DNA of 64,000 nt, taken from Apostichopus japonicus (Eukaryota; Echinodermata; Holothuroidea; Aspidochirotida; Stichopodidae). The notes below the pieces were generated by a model. The model searched no databases, was not told the origin of the DNA, and worked only from the letters and a program-made list of their open reading frames with translations. This document shows, piece after piece, positions 23,468 through 33,700 of this stretch. The position numbers and the translations under genes are program-made. The number at the start of each line of letters is the position of its first letter. The stretch's first letter is position 1. The DNA lies in NCBI RefSeq assembly GCF_037975245.1, contig NC_092580.1, positions 4,130,501 to 4,194,500 of the forward strand. Direction: 5' to 3'.

Positions 23468-23656
23468 GATTGTATGTCCAGAGGTTCGAAACCGGTAAGG
23501 AAGGTCGTAATTCCACTGTAGGCGTTTGTCACCTGTATCGAACAATACTAGTTCTGTTTTTGGTGACATATTTTGCCTTACTCTAGAGATCAAACATGAT
23601 GCTAACCAACTCGAAATCATTTGTGATTCCTAAAGCCGAATCTCGAAAGAGATACT

Positions 23657-26600
23657 TAAGGAGAGGCCCTATTTGGAAGGCTACCCTAGTGATCTGTTTT
23701 AGGAGGGAGAGGCCCCAGTGGCAAGATTACCCTACTTCTCTGTTTACTTAGGGAGGACCCCAGTTGGAAAGTTACCCTAGTGATCTGTATTAGTTAGAGG
23801 CCCCAGTTGCAAAGTTACCCTGGTGTTCTGTATTAGTAGAGAGAGGCCCCAGTTGGAAGGTTACCTAAGTGCTCTGTATTAGTAGGGAGAGGCCCCAGTT
23901 GCAAGGTTACCCTAGTGATCTGTATTAGGGAGCGGGTCCAGTTGCAAGGTAACCCCTAGTGCTCTGTATTAGGTAGAGGCCTCAGTTGGAGGGTTACCCA
24001 AGTGATCTGTATTATGGAGAGGCCCCAGTTGGAAGGTAACCCTAGTATTAGGGCGTGTTCTGAAAGAGGCCGCAGTTGGAAGGTTACCCTAGTGCTTTGT
24101 ATTAGTAGGGAGAGGCCAAAGTTGGAAGGTTACCTAAGTGCTCTGTATTAGTAGGGAGAGGCCCCAGTTGCAAAGTTACCCTGGTGTTCTGTATTAGTAG
24201 GGAGAGGTCCCAGTTGGAAGGTTACCTAAGTGCTCTGTATTAGTAGGGAGAGGCCAAAGTTGGAAGGTTACCTAAGTGCTCTGAATTAGTAGGGAGAGGC
24301 CAAAGTTGCAAGGTTACCGTAGTGATCTGTATTAGTTAGAGGCCCCAGTTGCAAAGTTACCCTGGTGTTCTGTATTAGTAGGGAGAGGTCCCAGTTGGAA
24401 GGTTACCTAAGTGCTCTGTATTAGTAGGGAGAGGCCAAAGTTGCAAGGATACCCTAGTGATCTGTATTAGTTAGAGGCCCCAGTTGCAAAGTTACCCTGG
24501 TGTTCTGTATTAGTAGAGAGAGGCCCCAGTTGGAAGGTTACCTAAGTGCTCTGTATTAGTAGGGAGAGGCCCCAGTTGCAAGGTTACCCTAGTGATCTGT
24601 ATTAGGGAGCGGGTCCAGTTGCAAGGTAACCCCTAGTGCTCTGTATTAGGTAGAGGCCAAAGTTGGAGGGTTACCCAAGTGATCTGTATTATGGAGAGGC
24701 CCCAGTTGGAAGGTAACCCTAGTATTAGGGCGTGTTCTGAAAGAGGCCGCAGTTGGAAGGTTACCCTAGTGCTTTGTATTAGTAGGGAGAGGCCAAAGTT
24801 GGAAGGTTACCTAAGTGCTCTGTATTAGTAGGGAGAGGCCCCAGTTGCAAAGTTACCCTGGTGTTCTGTATTAGTAGGGAGAGGTCCCAGTTGGAAGGTT
24901 ACCTAAGTGCTCTGTATTAGTAGGGAGAGGCCAAAGTTGGAAGGTTACCTAAGTGCTCTGAATTAGTAGGGAGAGGCCAAAGTTGCAAGGTTACCGTAGT
25001 GATCTGTATTAGTTAGAGGCCCCAGTTGCAAAGTTACCCTGGTGTTCTGTATTAGTAGGGAGAGGTCCCAGTTGGAAGGTTACCTAAGTGCTCTGTATTA
25101 GTAGGGAGAGGCCAAAGTTGCAAGGATACCCTAGTGATCTGTATTAGTTAGAGGCCCCAGTTGCAAAGTTACCCTGGTGTTCTGTATTAGTAGGGAGAGG
25201 CCCCAGTTGGAAGGTTACCTAAGTGCTCTGTATTAGTAGGGAGAGGCCAAAGTTGGAAGGTTACCTAAGTGCTCTGTATTAGTAGGGAGAGGCCCAAGTT
25301 GCAAAGTTACCCTGGTGTTCTGTATTAGTAGGGAGAGGTCCCAGTTGGAAGGTTACCTAAGTGCTCTGTATTAGTAGGGAGAGGCCAAAGTTGGAAGGTT
25401 ACCCTAGTGATCTGTATTAGGAGGGAGAGGCCCCAGTTGCAAGGTTACCGTAGTGATCTGTATGAGTAGGGAGAGGTCAAAGTTGGAAGGTTACCTAAGT
25501 GCACTGTATTAGTGGGGAGAGGCCCCAGTTGCAAAGTTACCCTGGTGTTCTGTATTAATAGGGAGAGGCCCCAGTTGGAAGGCTACCCTAGTGATCTGTA
25601 TTAGTAGGGAGAGGCCAAAGTTGGAAGGTTACCTAAGTGCTCTGTATTAGTAGGGAGAGGCCAAAGTTGCAAGGATACCCTAGTGATCTGTATTAGTTAG
25701 AGGCCCCAGTTGCAAAGTTACCCTGGTGTTCTGTATTAGTAGGGAGATGCCCCAGTTGGAAGGTTACCTAAGTGCTCTGTATTAGTAGGGAGAGGCCAAA
25801 GTTGGAAGGTTACCTAAGTGCTCTGTATTAGTAGGGAGAGGCCCCAGTTGCAAAGTTACCCTGGTGTTCTGTATTAGTAGGGAGAGGTCCCAGTTGGAAG
25901 GTTACCTAAGTGCTCTGTATTAGTAGGGAGAGGCCAAAGTTGGAAGGTTACCCTAGTGATCTGTATTAGGAGGGAGAGGCCCCAGTTGCAAGGTTACCGT
26001 AGTGATCTGTATGAGTAGGGAGAGGTCAAAGTTGGAAGGTTACCTAAGTGCTCTGTATTAGTGGGGAGAGGCCCCAGTTGCAAAGTTACCCTGGTATTCT
26101 GTATTAGTAGGGAGAGGCCCCAGTTGGAAGGCTCCCCTAGTGATCTGTATTAGTAGGGAGAGGCCAAAGTTGGAAGGTTACCTAAGTGCTCTGTATTAGT
26201 AGGGAGAGGCCAAAGTTGCAAGGTTACCCTAGTGATCTGTATTAGTTAGAGGCCCCAGTTGCAAAGTTACCCTGGTGTTCTGTATTAGTAGGGAGAGGTC
26301 CCAGTTGGAAGGTTACCTAAGTGCTCTGTATTAGTAGGGAGAGGCCAAAGTTGGAAGGTTACCCTAGTGATCTGTATTAGTTAGAGGCCCCAGTTGCAAA
26401 GTTACCCTGGTGTTCTGTATTAGTAGGGAGAGGCCCCAGTTGGAAGGTTACCTAAGTGCTCTGTATTAGTAGGGAGAGGCCAAAGTTGGAAGGTTACCCT
26501 AGTGATCTGTATTAGGAGGGAGAGGCCCCAGTTGCAAGGTTACCCTGGTGTTCTGTATTAGTAGGGAGAGGTCCCAGTTGGAAGGTTACCTAAGTGCTCT

Positions 26601-27575
26601 GTATTAGTAGGGAGAGGCCCCAGTTGCAAGGTTACCCTAGTGATCTGTATTAGTTAGAGGCCCCAGTTGCAAAGTTACCCTGGTGTTCTGTATTAGTAGG
26701 GAGAGGCCCCAGTTGCAAGGTTACCCTAGTGATCTGTATTAGGGAGCGGGTCCAGTTGGATGGTTATCTCAAGTGCTCTGTTTTAGGGAGAGGCCCCAGT
26801 TGCAAGGGAACCCCTAGTGCTCTGTATTAGGTAGATGCCTCAGTTGCAAGGTTACCCTAGTGATCTGTATTAGTAGGGAGAGGTCCCAGTTGGAAGGTTA
26901 CCCTAGTGTTCTTTATTAGTAGGGAGAGGCCCCAGTTGGAAGGTTACCCTAGTTTTAGGGAGATGCCCCAGTTGGAAAGTTCTATTGATGTGTACAAGGG
27001 AGAGGCCCTATTTGGAAGGTTACCTTAGAGATCTGTTTTAGGGAGAGACCCCAGTTGGAAAGTTACCCTAGTGTTCTGTATTAGGTAGAGGCCGAAGTTG
27101 GAAGGTTACCCAAGTGCTCTGTATTAGGGAGAGGCCCCAGTTGGAAGGCTACCCTAGTGCTCTGTATTAAAGAGAGGCCCCAGTTGCAAAGTTACCCTGG
27201 TGATCTGTATTAGTAGGGAGAGGCCCCAGTTGATAGGTTACCCTAGTGCTCTGTATAAGAGAGCGGGTCCAGTTGGATGGTTATCCCAAGTGCTCTATAT
27301 TAGGGAGAGGCCCCAGTTGGAAGGCTACCCTAGTGCTCTGTATTAAGGAGAGGCCCCAGTTGCAAAGTTACCCTGGTGATCTGTATTAGTAGGGAGAGGC
27401 CCCAGTTGATAGGTTACCCTAGTGCTCTGTATAAGAGAGCGGGTCCAGTTGGATGGTTATCCCAAGTGCTCTATATTAGGGAGAGGCCCCAGTTGGAAGG
27501 TTACCCTAGTGTTCTATTTAAGAGAGGCCCCAGTTGGAAGGTTCCCTTAGCGCTCTGTATTAGGGAGAGGTCTAG
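23657..27575 (+). repeat. Second HOR family of the satellite (about 673-bp period)
   Basis: Right of the SINE triplet the monomers carry different diagnostic variants (gaggccaaagttgg, ttagttagaggcccc, aagttaccctggtgttctg). A block with gtattagggcgtgttctgaa recurs at about 24049 and 24722, a 673-bp period, then decays into shorter variants. The last part (about 26750-27575) contains gcgggtccagttggatggtt monomers, also found at the opposite edge near 6110. Confidence 0.85.
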
Positions 27576-28453
27576 CAGAGAGGTTATTGAAATTATTCCT
27601 AGTTTTTACATTTTGTTGATATGCTTTATCTTAACAACATTGCATGTTCTGTCAGGGATCATTTGTGTCTTCTAACAGTTGTCATAGGCTTGTAGCTCCG
27701 ACATACACATTTGGCTGTTTTGAGATATTAAAGTCAGCTGGTCTGATGTAACCATTACAATAGAAAATAGGAGTCCATTAGAAGAAACAGACAGAGGATG
27801 TGGTATATTAACAAAGTTTATTATTAATAAAGATAAAATAATAAATATAATGCAACTCAGTTAAAATGGCAACTACCTCACTACTGGAAATATTTACAAA
27901 TACATCAAAATATGTTACCAAATAGATTAAGCAAATTGTTTAGGCATAAGTACACTTAGAAACTTTACATGAAATTCCAACTAGAACTTAATAATATCAA
28001 CAAAAGGAAGAAAAGACCTCATCTCACCATAAATTAAATTAAACAAAACAGTACAATATCAGCAATGATGTTCCTTTATGGTCTGTATTTTTTGTCCAAA
28101 TTTGTTTCTGAATATCCACTTCTGTTGCAGCTGTCAAAAAATTTGGATCTTCTTTGTAGAATGTAATTTTTTAATTATACCAAAAATCGATAACCCTTAA
28201 AACTTGTCCATCGTGATGTTCCTTGGCTCTCCAGTTGCCCGGAAACATTAAAAGTAATTACCTCAAACCTGATTTAATTCAGATTTAGATCCACAGGGAA
28301 AGAGCTATTTTGCAAAGACACAAATCGTCGATTTATAAATTAAAGTTTGATAGAGCTATAAAAGACGACAGCTTGCGAAGCTAAAAATAATGAAAATGTT
28401 GAAATTTATACCCTATTTTGTCATACTTTTTTTTGTTTCATTTCTTCTAACAG
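27576..28453. other. Gene-poor stretch right of the satellite
   Basis: AT-rich single-copy sequence. It holds a possible two-way polyadenylation motif (27817-27831) and, just before 28454, a strong pyrimidine tract (ttttttttgtttcatttcttc). No other feature was seen. Confidence 0.5.
27817..27831. terminator. Possible two-way poly(A) signal (TTTATT...AATAAA)
   Basis: TTTATT (AATAAA on the minus strand) and AATAAA on the plus strand lie back to back. It could end a long 3' UTR of the minus-strand gene. AT-rich background makes chance occurrence likely. Confidence 0.2.
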
Positions 28454-28538
28454 AATTGAATGTGAAGGACTCCCCCACTGCCATACGAAGAAGTTTGAAT
28501 GGCCGCATCGGACCGAACATTATTGGTATCATCAGTAA
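28454..28538 (+). CDS. Candidate plus-strand terminal exon (possible hidden IPPK last exon)
   Basis: A long pyrimidine tract and CTAACAG acceptor precede A, then 27 codons: IECEGLPHCHTKKFEWPHRT, then EHYWYHQ and TAA at 28536-28538. The residue composition (Cys, His, Trp, Tyr) is unlike chance AT-rich sequence. The leading A would complete Lys after the GTAAGT donor at 6000 in the frame open from 5911, giving ...ICRLE-K-IECEG. This requires a frame change in the 5788 exon. Otherwise it could be the last exon of another plus-strand gene. I do not recognise the peptide. Confidence 0.4.
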
Positions 28539-29136
28539 AATCCCACTGATTCAGGAGCTTTGGTAATTGAACGTGTAAATCTTCAGTTTTCAAGTGAAAT
28601 TCCTCAAAGGAATTACTGGTACTTTATTTGTTTTGAACTAAGTTTTTACCTCAGTTTTTTATGTAAAAATTTTTCATATATTTCTTGGGAGAGGTGCAAT
28701 CGGCTGTTATTGACTCTAATAAGTCTTTGACAATACTTTACTATGCAAATTCGGCGGTTAGGCATTGCACTGGCTTGTGACAATCTATATACACTATTAA
28801 TAATACATTAATGCATATCCTTGCAATATCTATCATTTGGCCACTCAATATCTATCATTTGGCCAGAACTAGCAGTTCTGGAATTGTTTAATGCTCGATC
28901 CTTTGAATTTGTAAGTAACAGAATGTGTAGACCAAATGTAGTTTAATCTATAAACAGACATAGCAAACTGGCTTTCCTGAGGTTTAAACATACACCTGTG
29001 ACCCTAATCAAACATATTATGTGTGTTCAAGTATTTGCTAGGCACAGAAAGGTTACAATATACAAACATGATTAGCTGTTTTAATATGTTATCTCTAATG
29101 CACAATACCACTAAATATTGTACAGAATATCAACTA

Positions 29137-29142
29137 AATAAA
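29137..29142 (+). terminator. Possible plus-strand poly(A) signal AATAAA
   Basis: It is a canonical AATAAA about 600 bp after the candidate plus-strand stop at 28536. Support is only by motif. Confidence 0.25.
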
Positions 29143-29925
29143 ACATCCCAAGGTAAAATGTATCCCAAAAATCCCATCTGCCTATTGTCCTAAATCAAAA
29201 TTTGTATCACCCATCTACTGTTTGCATAAACAAAGCATGCTAATCCTAAAACACAAATTGGACTGTTTCACCTACCCAGTGTTTAAATAAACGAGGCATA
29301 ACATTTGCTCCTATAACCATTTGCCACAAATTCCAGAAAACCTATGTGATGTAAGAAAAAAAATGATTTGTTGCCTTGTCATGTCTAGTAAACAAAATGT
29401 AAAGCGAGGTTTAAGTTACGACTGGAAAAAATGGAATCAACATCAAAATCAGATAGGCACAACATTAAATTAACAACATAAATGAAATATTTTTTTCAAG
29501 AAATGAAAAAATGGAATAAAACTATGGATTTTTTCCCCTGTTGTTTGCAGCATTTCATTTATCAACTGCGGGGATTTCAAGTTTCTTCAATTGACCCTAA
29601 TCAGCTAAAGTATTGATTTCATTAGAACAGTGAACAACAATTTCAATGCTAATATTGTGATTGAAAACTGTAATATTGGGTATGCATCATATCGTTGTGA
29701 CCAAATATGCATGTAACAGGAAAATCTCTCCAGAAATGCAAAATAAGTTTTAAAAATAGGAGAAAAGAAACGTGTCAGGAATCTTGGTGCAATACTCATT
29801 ACTACCCCACTGCCACAGAAAAAAACAAATAAATAATTGGCTGTGCATACTTTAGATGAGTCTAATTAAGCAACTAACACATGGATTTACAATAATCTCA
29901 AAGGTTATTCTAAAATGAAATTAAT

Positions 29926-29931
29926 TTTATT
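29926..29931 (-). terminator. Possible poly(A) signal of the CUB-EGF gene
   Basis: It reads AATAAA on the minus strand, about 740 bp past the stop of the minus-strand gene, and is the nearest canonical motif I found in that 3' region. Confidence 0.35.
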
Positions 29932-30671
29932 AGTCCTAAAAGATAGTTGATGAAAAATAAACAAAACTATACATAAGTTTTTAAAGGTAATCAAAACATC
30001 ACTATTCAACAACGTTACGACCAATTGTTGCATATGTAAGATTCTGTACAAATGTTTTGATCTATACCAACCACATATCTAGCACACATAATCTCGTAAA
30101 AATTTTGCACTGTGACCTTAAAGCATCTCTGTGATCATGTAGAATCCTTGCATTTTCAAAACCTGCTTTCAAATTTATCCAAGGCTACAATTTGTTGCCT
30201 TACTGGTTATATGAATAGCTGCAATGGAAATTCATGATACCGAAGAAAACCACCAATATTTATACTGGCTTTTGTATTCCAAGATAAAACATAGCTGCTG
30301 ATGACACATAGCTACAATTAGCTACAATTAGCTTTAGCTAATCATGTTGGTATTTCCATTAGACATCAAATAAGAAGTTGTACTTTGATTACTGTACATC
30401 TTGTAACTAGACATGATGATAGTTTCTATAATGCAGGCAGCTTCTCAGTAGCAAAAGTGGAAGCAGGAAAATCGATCCAAGATAATATCTCTCTTGATAA
30501 CAGTATGTGGATGCAACAAATCCCGTGTTGTCTTTGGTTGTAATATATAAAGTACTTTGCCCTTCAGAAGTAGCAATCGGTTTTAGTCCGTTTCTCTTCC
30601 ACCTTTAACAAGTTCTGCTCATTGTATCTTCTCAATTGCCCCCTCTCGATATTAACCTCTCCTGGTTGTTG

Positions 30672-30749
30672 TTAGTGAGCATTGATGGCGCTAAGAGTGG
30701 ATGATAACAGCTGCATCTGAGATGATTTGGTGTCTTCCATTTGTCGTAT
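30672..30749 (-). CDS. CUB-EGF gene terminal exon (end of coiled coil, stop)
   Basis: The acceptor is TTTTTCATAG on the minus strand. Phase 0 reads [20 protein letters not shown], then AINAH and TAA (30672-30674). It continues the heptad pattern of the previous exon, which also ends in phase 0. A longer frame in another register (30691-30987) is a shadow. Confidence 0.8.
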   Translation of the reverse strand: MRQMEDTKSSQMQLLSSTLSAINAH

Positions 30750-33700
30750 CTATGAAAAACATTAAATGGGGGGGAAATTGAAGAACTGAAAATGCACCGA
30801 TCTGATTGATAGCCACATTTGCTACACTCAAATAAATAAAAAAGGGCAAAAAACTATGTTTCCTGAATAGGTAGAGGTATTTAGGAGTCTCAGCATGTTC
30901 CCCAAATTGTAATTGACTGTCCATTCTACGGTCTTGAGTGGTTGGATGCCTATTACTCATTTGGCTAGCTTTTGCAGGAGCTGTCATCTTAGCTTAAGCC
31001 AAGCTTACCCTCTAACTTATTTGTATTTTGACAAAGTTACAGTTGACCAACATAGATGTAGCTATTTTTGCAGAAGTGAGAGGGGGGGGGGGGGGGAGTT
31101 GTAAGTTCCCAAATCAAGTTCCAAGTATGTTCACTTCCACCCAGTTGCTATCTATCACTGTAAACTCTAACATAAGGCCTTAACATAGTCCCCAGGGGTA
31201 CGATCTGTCTCTCAAGACACTACCTGATGTACACGCTATGCTATGCTTGATTATTGCCATACAGGGCCAATGCTTACCCTATTTTCATATATAATATTTG
31301 TCTGTTGCAGCCTAGTTATTTCATCTTTGACCATGTTCAGTTCGTATGTCAGCTCTAGTATAAGCCGCTGCATCTCTTCAAAGTTTTCACATGTCGGACA
31401 GGCTGTTAAAAATGAAAGAACATCAACAAAATCATAGGTACAAAATAGTCTGAAAGTATACATCTGTCTGAAGTATGGTAAATAGCTGTACAAGTATATA
31501 CCCCCCCCACCACCCACCTCACAGTTAAACCATGAGACTTGGCAGAAATGCCGTTGTCCAAAGAGAAGGGGGACTAGTAGGTTTCTATGAGTTGAAAATG
31601 TTTCATTGGTACAGTAGATTTTGATAGACAAAAAGGGGTTATCACTGAACTGTGAAGCAACAGTCTCAGTGTTAAATTGTTTTCAAATCATGAGGGTAAC
31701 ATACGCACAAGGGAGAGGAGGAACTGATTGTGAATTCTGACTCTGTACTTACGTCTGCAACTATGTTGATCAATTCCAAGCTTAAAGTTGAGGCTGCAGG
31801 AACAGTTATAACCGCCTGGGTAATTGGTACAAATGTGTCCACATCCTCCGTTATCCTAACAGGGAACATATGCAATTAATTTAATAATAAGTAAAATTTA
31901 TATAGCAAATCAGCAAAGCTGCTCAAAAACAAAAAGTATAAACCAAAATATTTAATATATGGAACCAATACGGGGAAAAAAATAATTGAGACCATATTGT
32001 GTGCTGTTTATTCAAATAAGTGCAAGTTTATTTCATTTGTATAATACATGTTAACATGACAATTTCCTCCCTCTAAAAATAACAATTTTTGTTTTCTTTA
32101 CTCAGGTAAAGTAGATTCCTGTACAACTATCCTAATATAAACCTGCCTAAAGAAATGGAGGTTTAGTTCAAAGAACCAAGCATTTGTATTGTGCAAAGTA
32201 AGTTACTGTGCCCTATGACAGCCAAAGGGGTTTGTTTTAACAAGTCTTTGTGCTGCAGACACCACTCAACTTACTCTCACATCCTTTAACCGCATAATAA
32301 TTGGCTTAAACCAGATTTTGTTTTGGTCTTGAACCCCTTCTCCATCCCAACCACCGTTATATATAGATACATAACTGTACCCTTTGAATATCAAATTAAA
32401 ACAAATGATTTGAGTACTAGTGTACCTTTCCATTTTATAGAGATATTTTGGTGGCAAATAATGAAAAACTTATTGAAGAAAACAAAATTCACAGAGTAAG
32501 TTGAAAATTCCCATATTAGGGGCTGTAATCTGTTCATACCAAAAGCAATAGGATTTGCAGGTTAGGATTTTGTGTGTATGATTTGTCATAAAACAGAGTA
32601 TTGCATGGGTAGAAAGAGAGCATATCAAAGATATAGGGCAGCATTATTTGGTTTCAATTATGCAGTGTTGACTATAATTCAGATCAGAATCTTCCCATTG
32701 GTTTTGCCCTCAAAACTGCTGAAGACTTCTGCTGCAGACAATACATCCTTTGTCTCCTGGCACATTTCTCAAGTTAGGTCTGAAAAGAAAAAAAGAAAAA
32801 TTTTGTCTTTGTTATTGTCATCAAAATTGTGGAAATTTGCCATCAGAAATAGCAAGCATACGATTTGCATATGTTGCATATGTTGTTAACTCACACTGTA
32901 TCCAAATTTGTTAGGGAATGAATAGGGCTGAAAAAAAGATAGACCTTTTACAATGAGCTTCTTAAATTCTGATGCAATTGGTAAAGTCTATAAAATCTCA
33001 GAACAATGTAATTCATTAAGCTTGAACCCTCAGTCAAGTTGACAATTTTGAAGGATTCCCATCTGCATTATTATCTGGGTGACAGAACTTTGAAGTTGAA
33101 TAGAATTATTTACTACTTCCCACTGCAAACAAGTTAGGGGGTGGGTCTTAAAGGGGCTTGGTCTTAAAATTGCCGGAAATTGGCAAAAAACAAAATGCTA
33201 TTTATAAGGCACAGTTAAGTTCCTAATATTCCCTTTTTCAATAGTTGCTAGTTTCTGTAGTCATTCGTTTGCCTTAAAAATCACACTATAAATTTTTAAT
33301 ATATCTAGTCTTAAAATACCTTCTAGGACTATATTTAAAATGTAGCACTTGGAAAGTGTACTATCAGTATTAACCCTCCCTTAGACCCCTTGCAACCATA
33401 CCCATCACCTACCCTCAAAAAGACTGAATAATGGGAAATCCAAGCAGTTTTTTATAAATTATTTGTGAAATTAATGGAGATATCAATAAATGGTGGCCAC
33501 AGTGCCAACACTTCACTGCATAATGCTATCTTATTTGCATACTCTGTCCATATTTTTGTTCAATATATTCCTTCCTCCATAGAAGAGAAAAGTCCTTGAA
33601 AATGGATTACAGTAACATCTGTAGTGTGGCACCTGTATTGACACCTCCTTTGGAAATGTTCTTTCATTATTCTGTTGCCTAAAAATAGACCTCAGAATTT

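Larger units (their letters stand above)
22599..23656 (-). mobile_element. Three tandem 372-bp SINE-like units inserted in the satellite
   Basis: Three nearly identical units (starts about 22599, 22971, 23343) have an exact 372-bp period. The last lacks the final 70 bp or so and runs into satellite at 23657. On the minus strand each holds a tRNA-like head (A-box TAGCCTAGTGGTTAGGG, B-box GTGGTTCGAATCCC, anticodon stem TCCGC/GCGGA) followed by a tail GGAGGCTGAAAGTTTTTTCAC. About 220 bp of non-tRNA sequence with a second B-box-like string (CGGTTTCGAACC) lies upstream of the head. The minus-strand open frames (22556-22876, 22886-23248, 23258-23620) are translations of this repeat. Insertion then tandem amplification with the satellite is inferred. 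Confidence 0.85.
6021..27575 (+). repeat. 21.5-kb satellite array, 43/46-bp monomers in higher-order repeats
   Basis: The array is made of head-to-tail monomers such as tgatctgtattagtaggg followed by agaggccccagttggaaggt and taccctag (46 bp), alternating with a 43-bp type (tgttctgtattaggg...). From about 8.2 to 22.3 kb the order of sequence variants repeats every 22 monomers (989 bp): the marker ttctgactagggag occurs near 8618, 9607, 10595, 14372, 15361, 16352, 17341 and 18330. Departures of 358, 812, 1032 and about 1932 bp show unequal exchange. Edge monomers are more divergent. The array is interrupted at 22599-23656 by SINE-like units. No gene is present, and the longer open frames at its ends (5948-6193, 27376-27675) are read-through. 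Confidence 0.97.
28539..30671. other. Convergent 3' region between the two genes
   Basis: It contains the likely 3' UTR of the minus-strand gene (next to its stop at 30672) and possibly that of a plus-strand transcript ending at 28538. A 20-bp direct repeat (caatatctatcatttggcca) occurs at about 28825 and 28847. No coding region was supported; 29605-29799 is an isolated short frame. Confidence 0.5.

Noticed and set aside
22556-23620. Three minus-strand frames of 106-120 codons, nearly identical
   Set aside because: They are read-through of three copies of a tRNA-derived SINE unit; the conserved part of the peptide is the translated tRNA-like head.
6021-27575. CRISPR-like appearance of regular short repeats
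   Set aside because: There are no unique spacers: whole monomers repeat head to tail with variants in HOR order, in a eukaryotic genome with introns.
6021-27575. Telomere-like strings (ttaggg, ccctag)
   Set aside because: They occur once per 43-46-bp monomer, not as TTAGGG tandem hexamers, and the array lies between gene sequences.
31251-31631. 126-codon minus-strand frame as a separate gene
   Set aside because: Only 31278-31402 (with splice sites on both sides) fits the CUB-EGF gene; the rest reads through intron.
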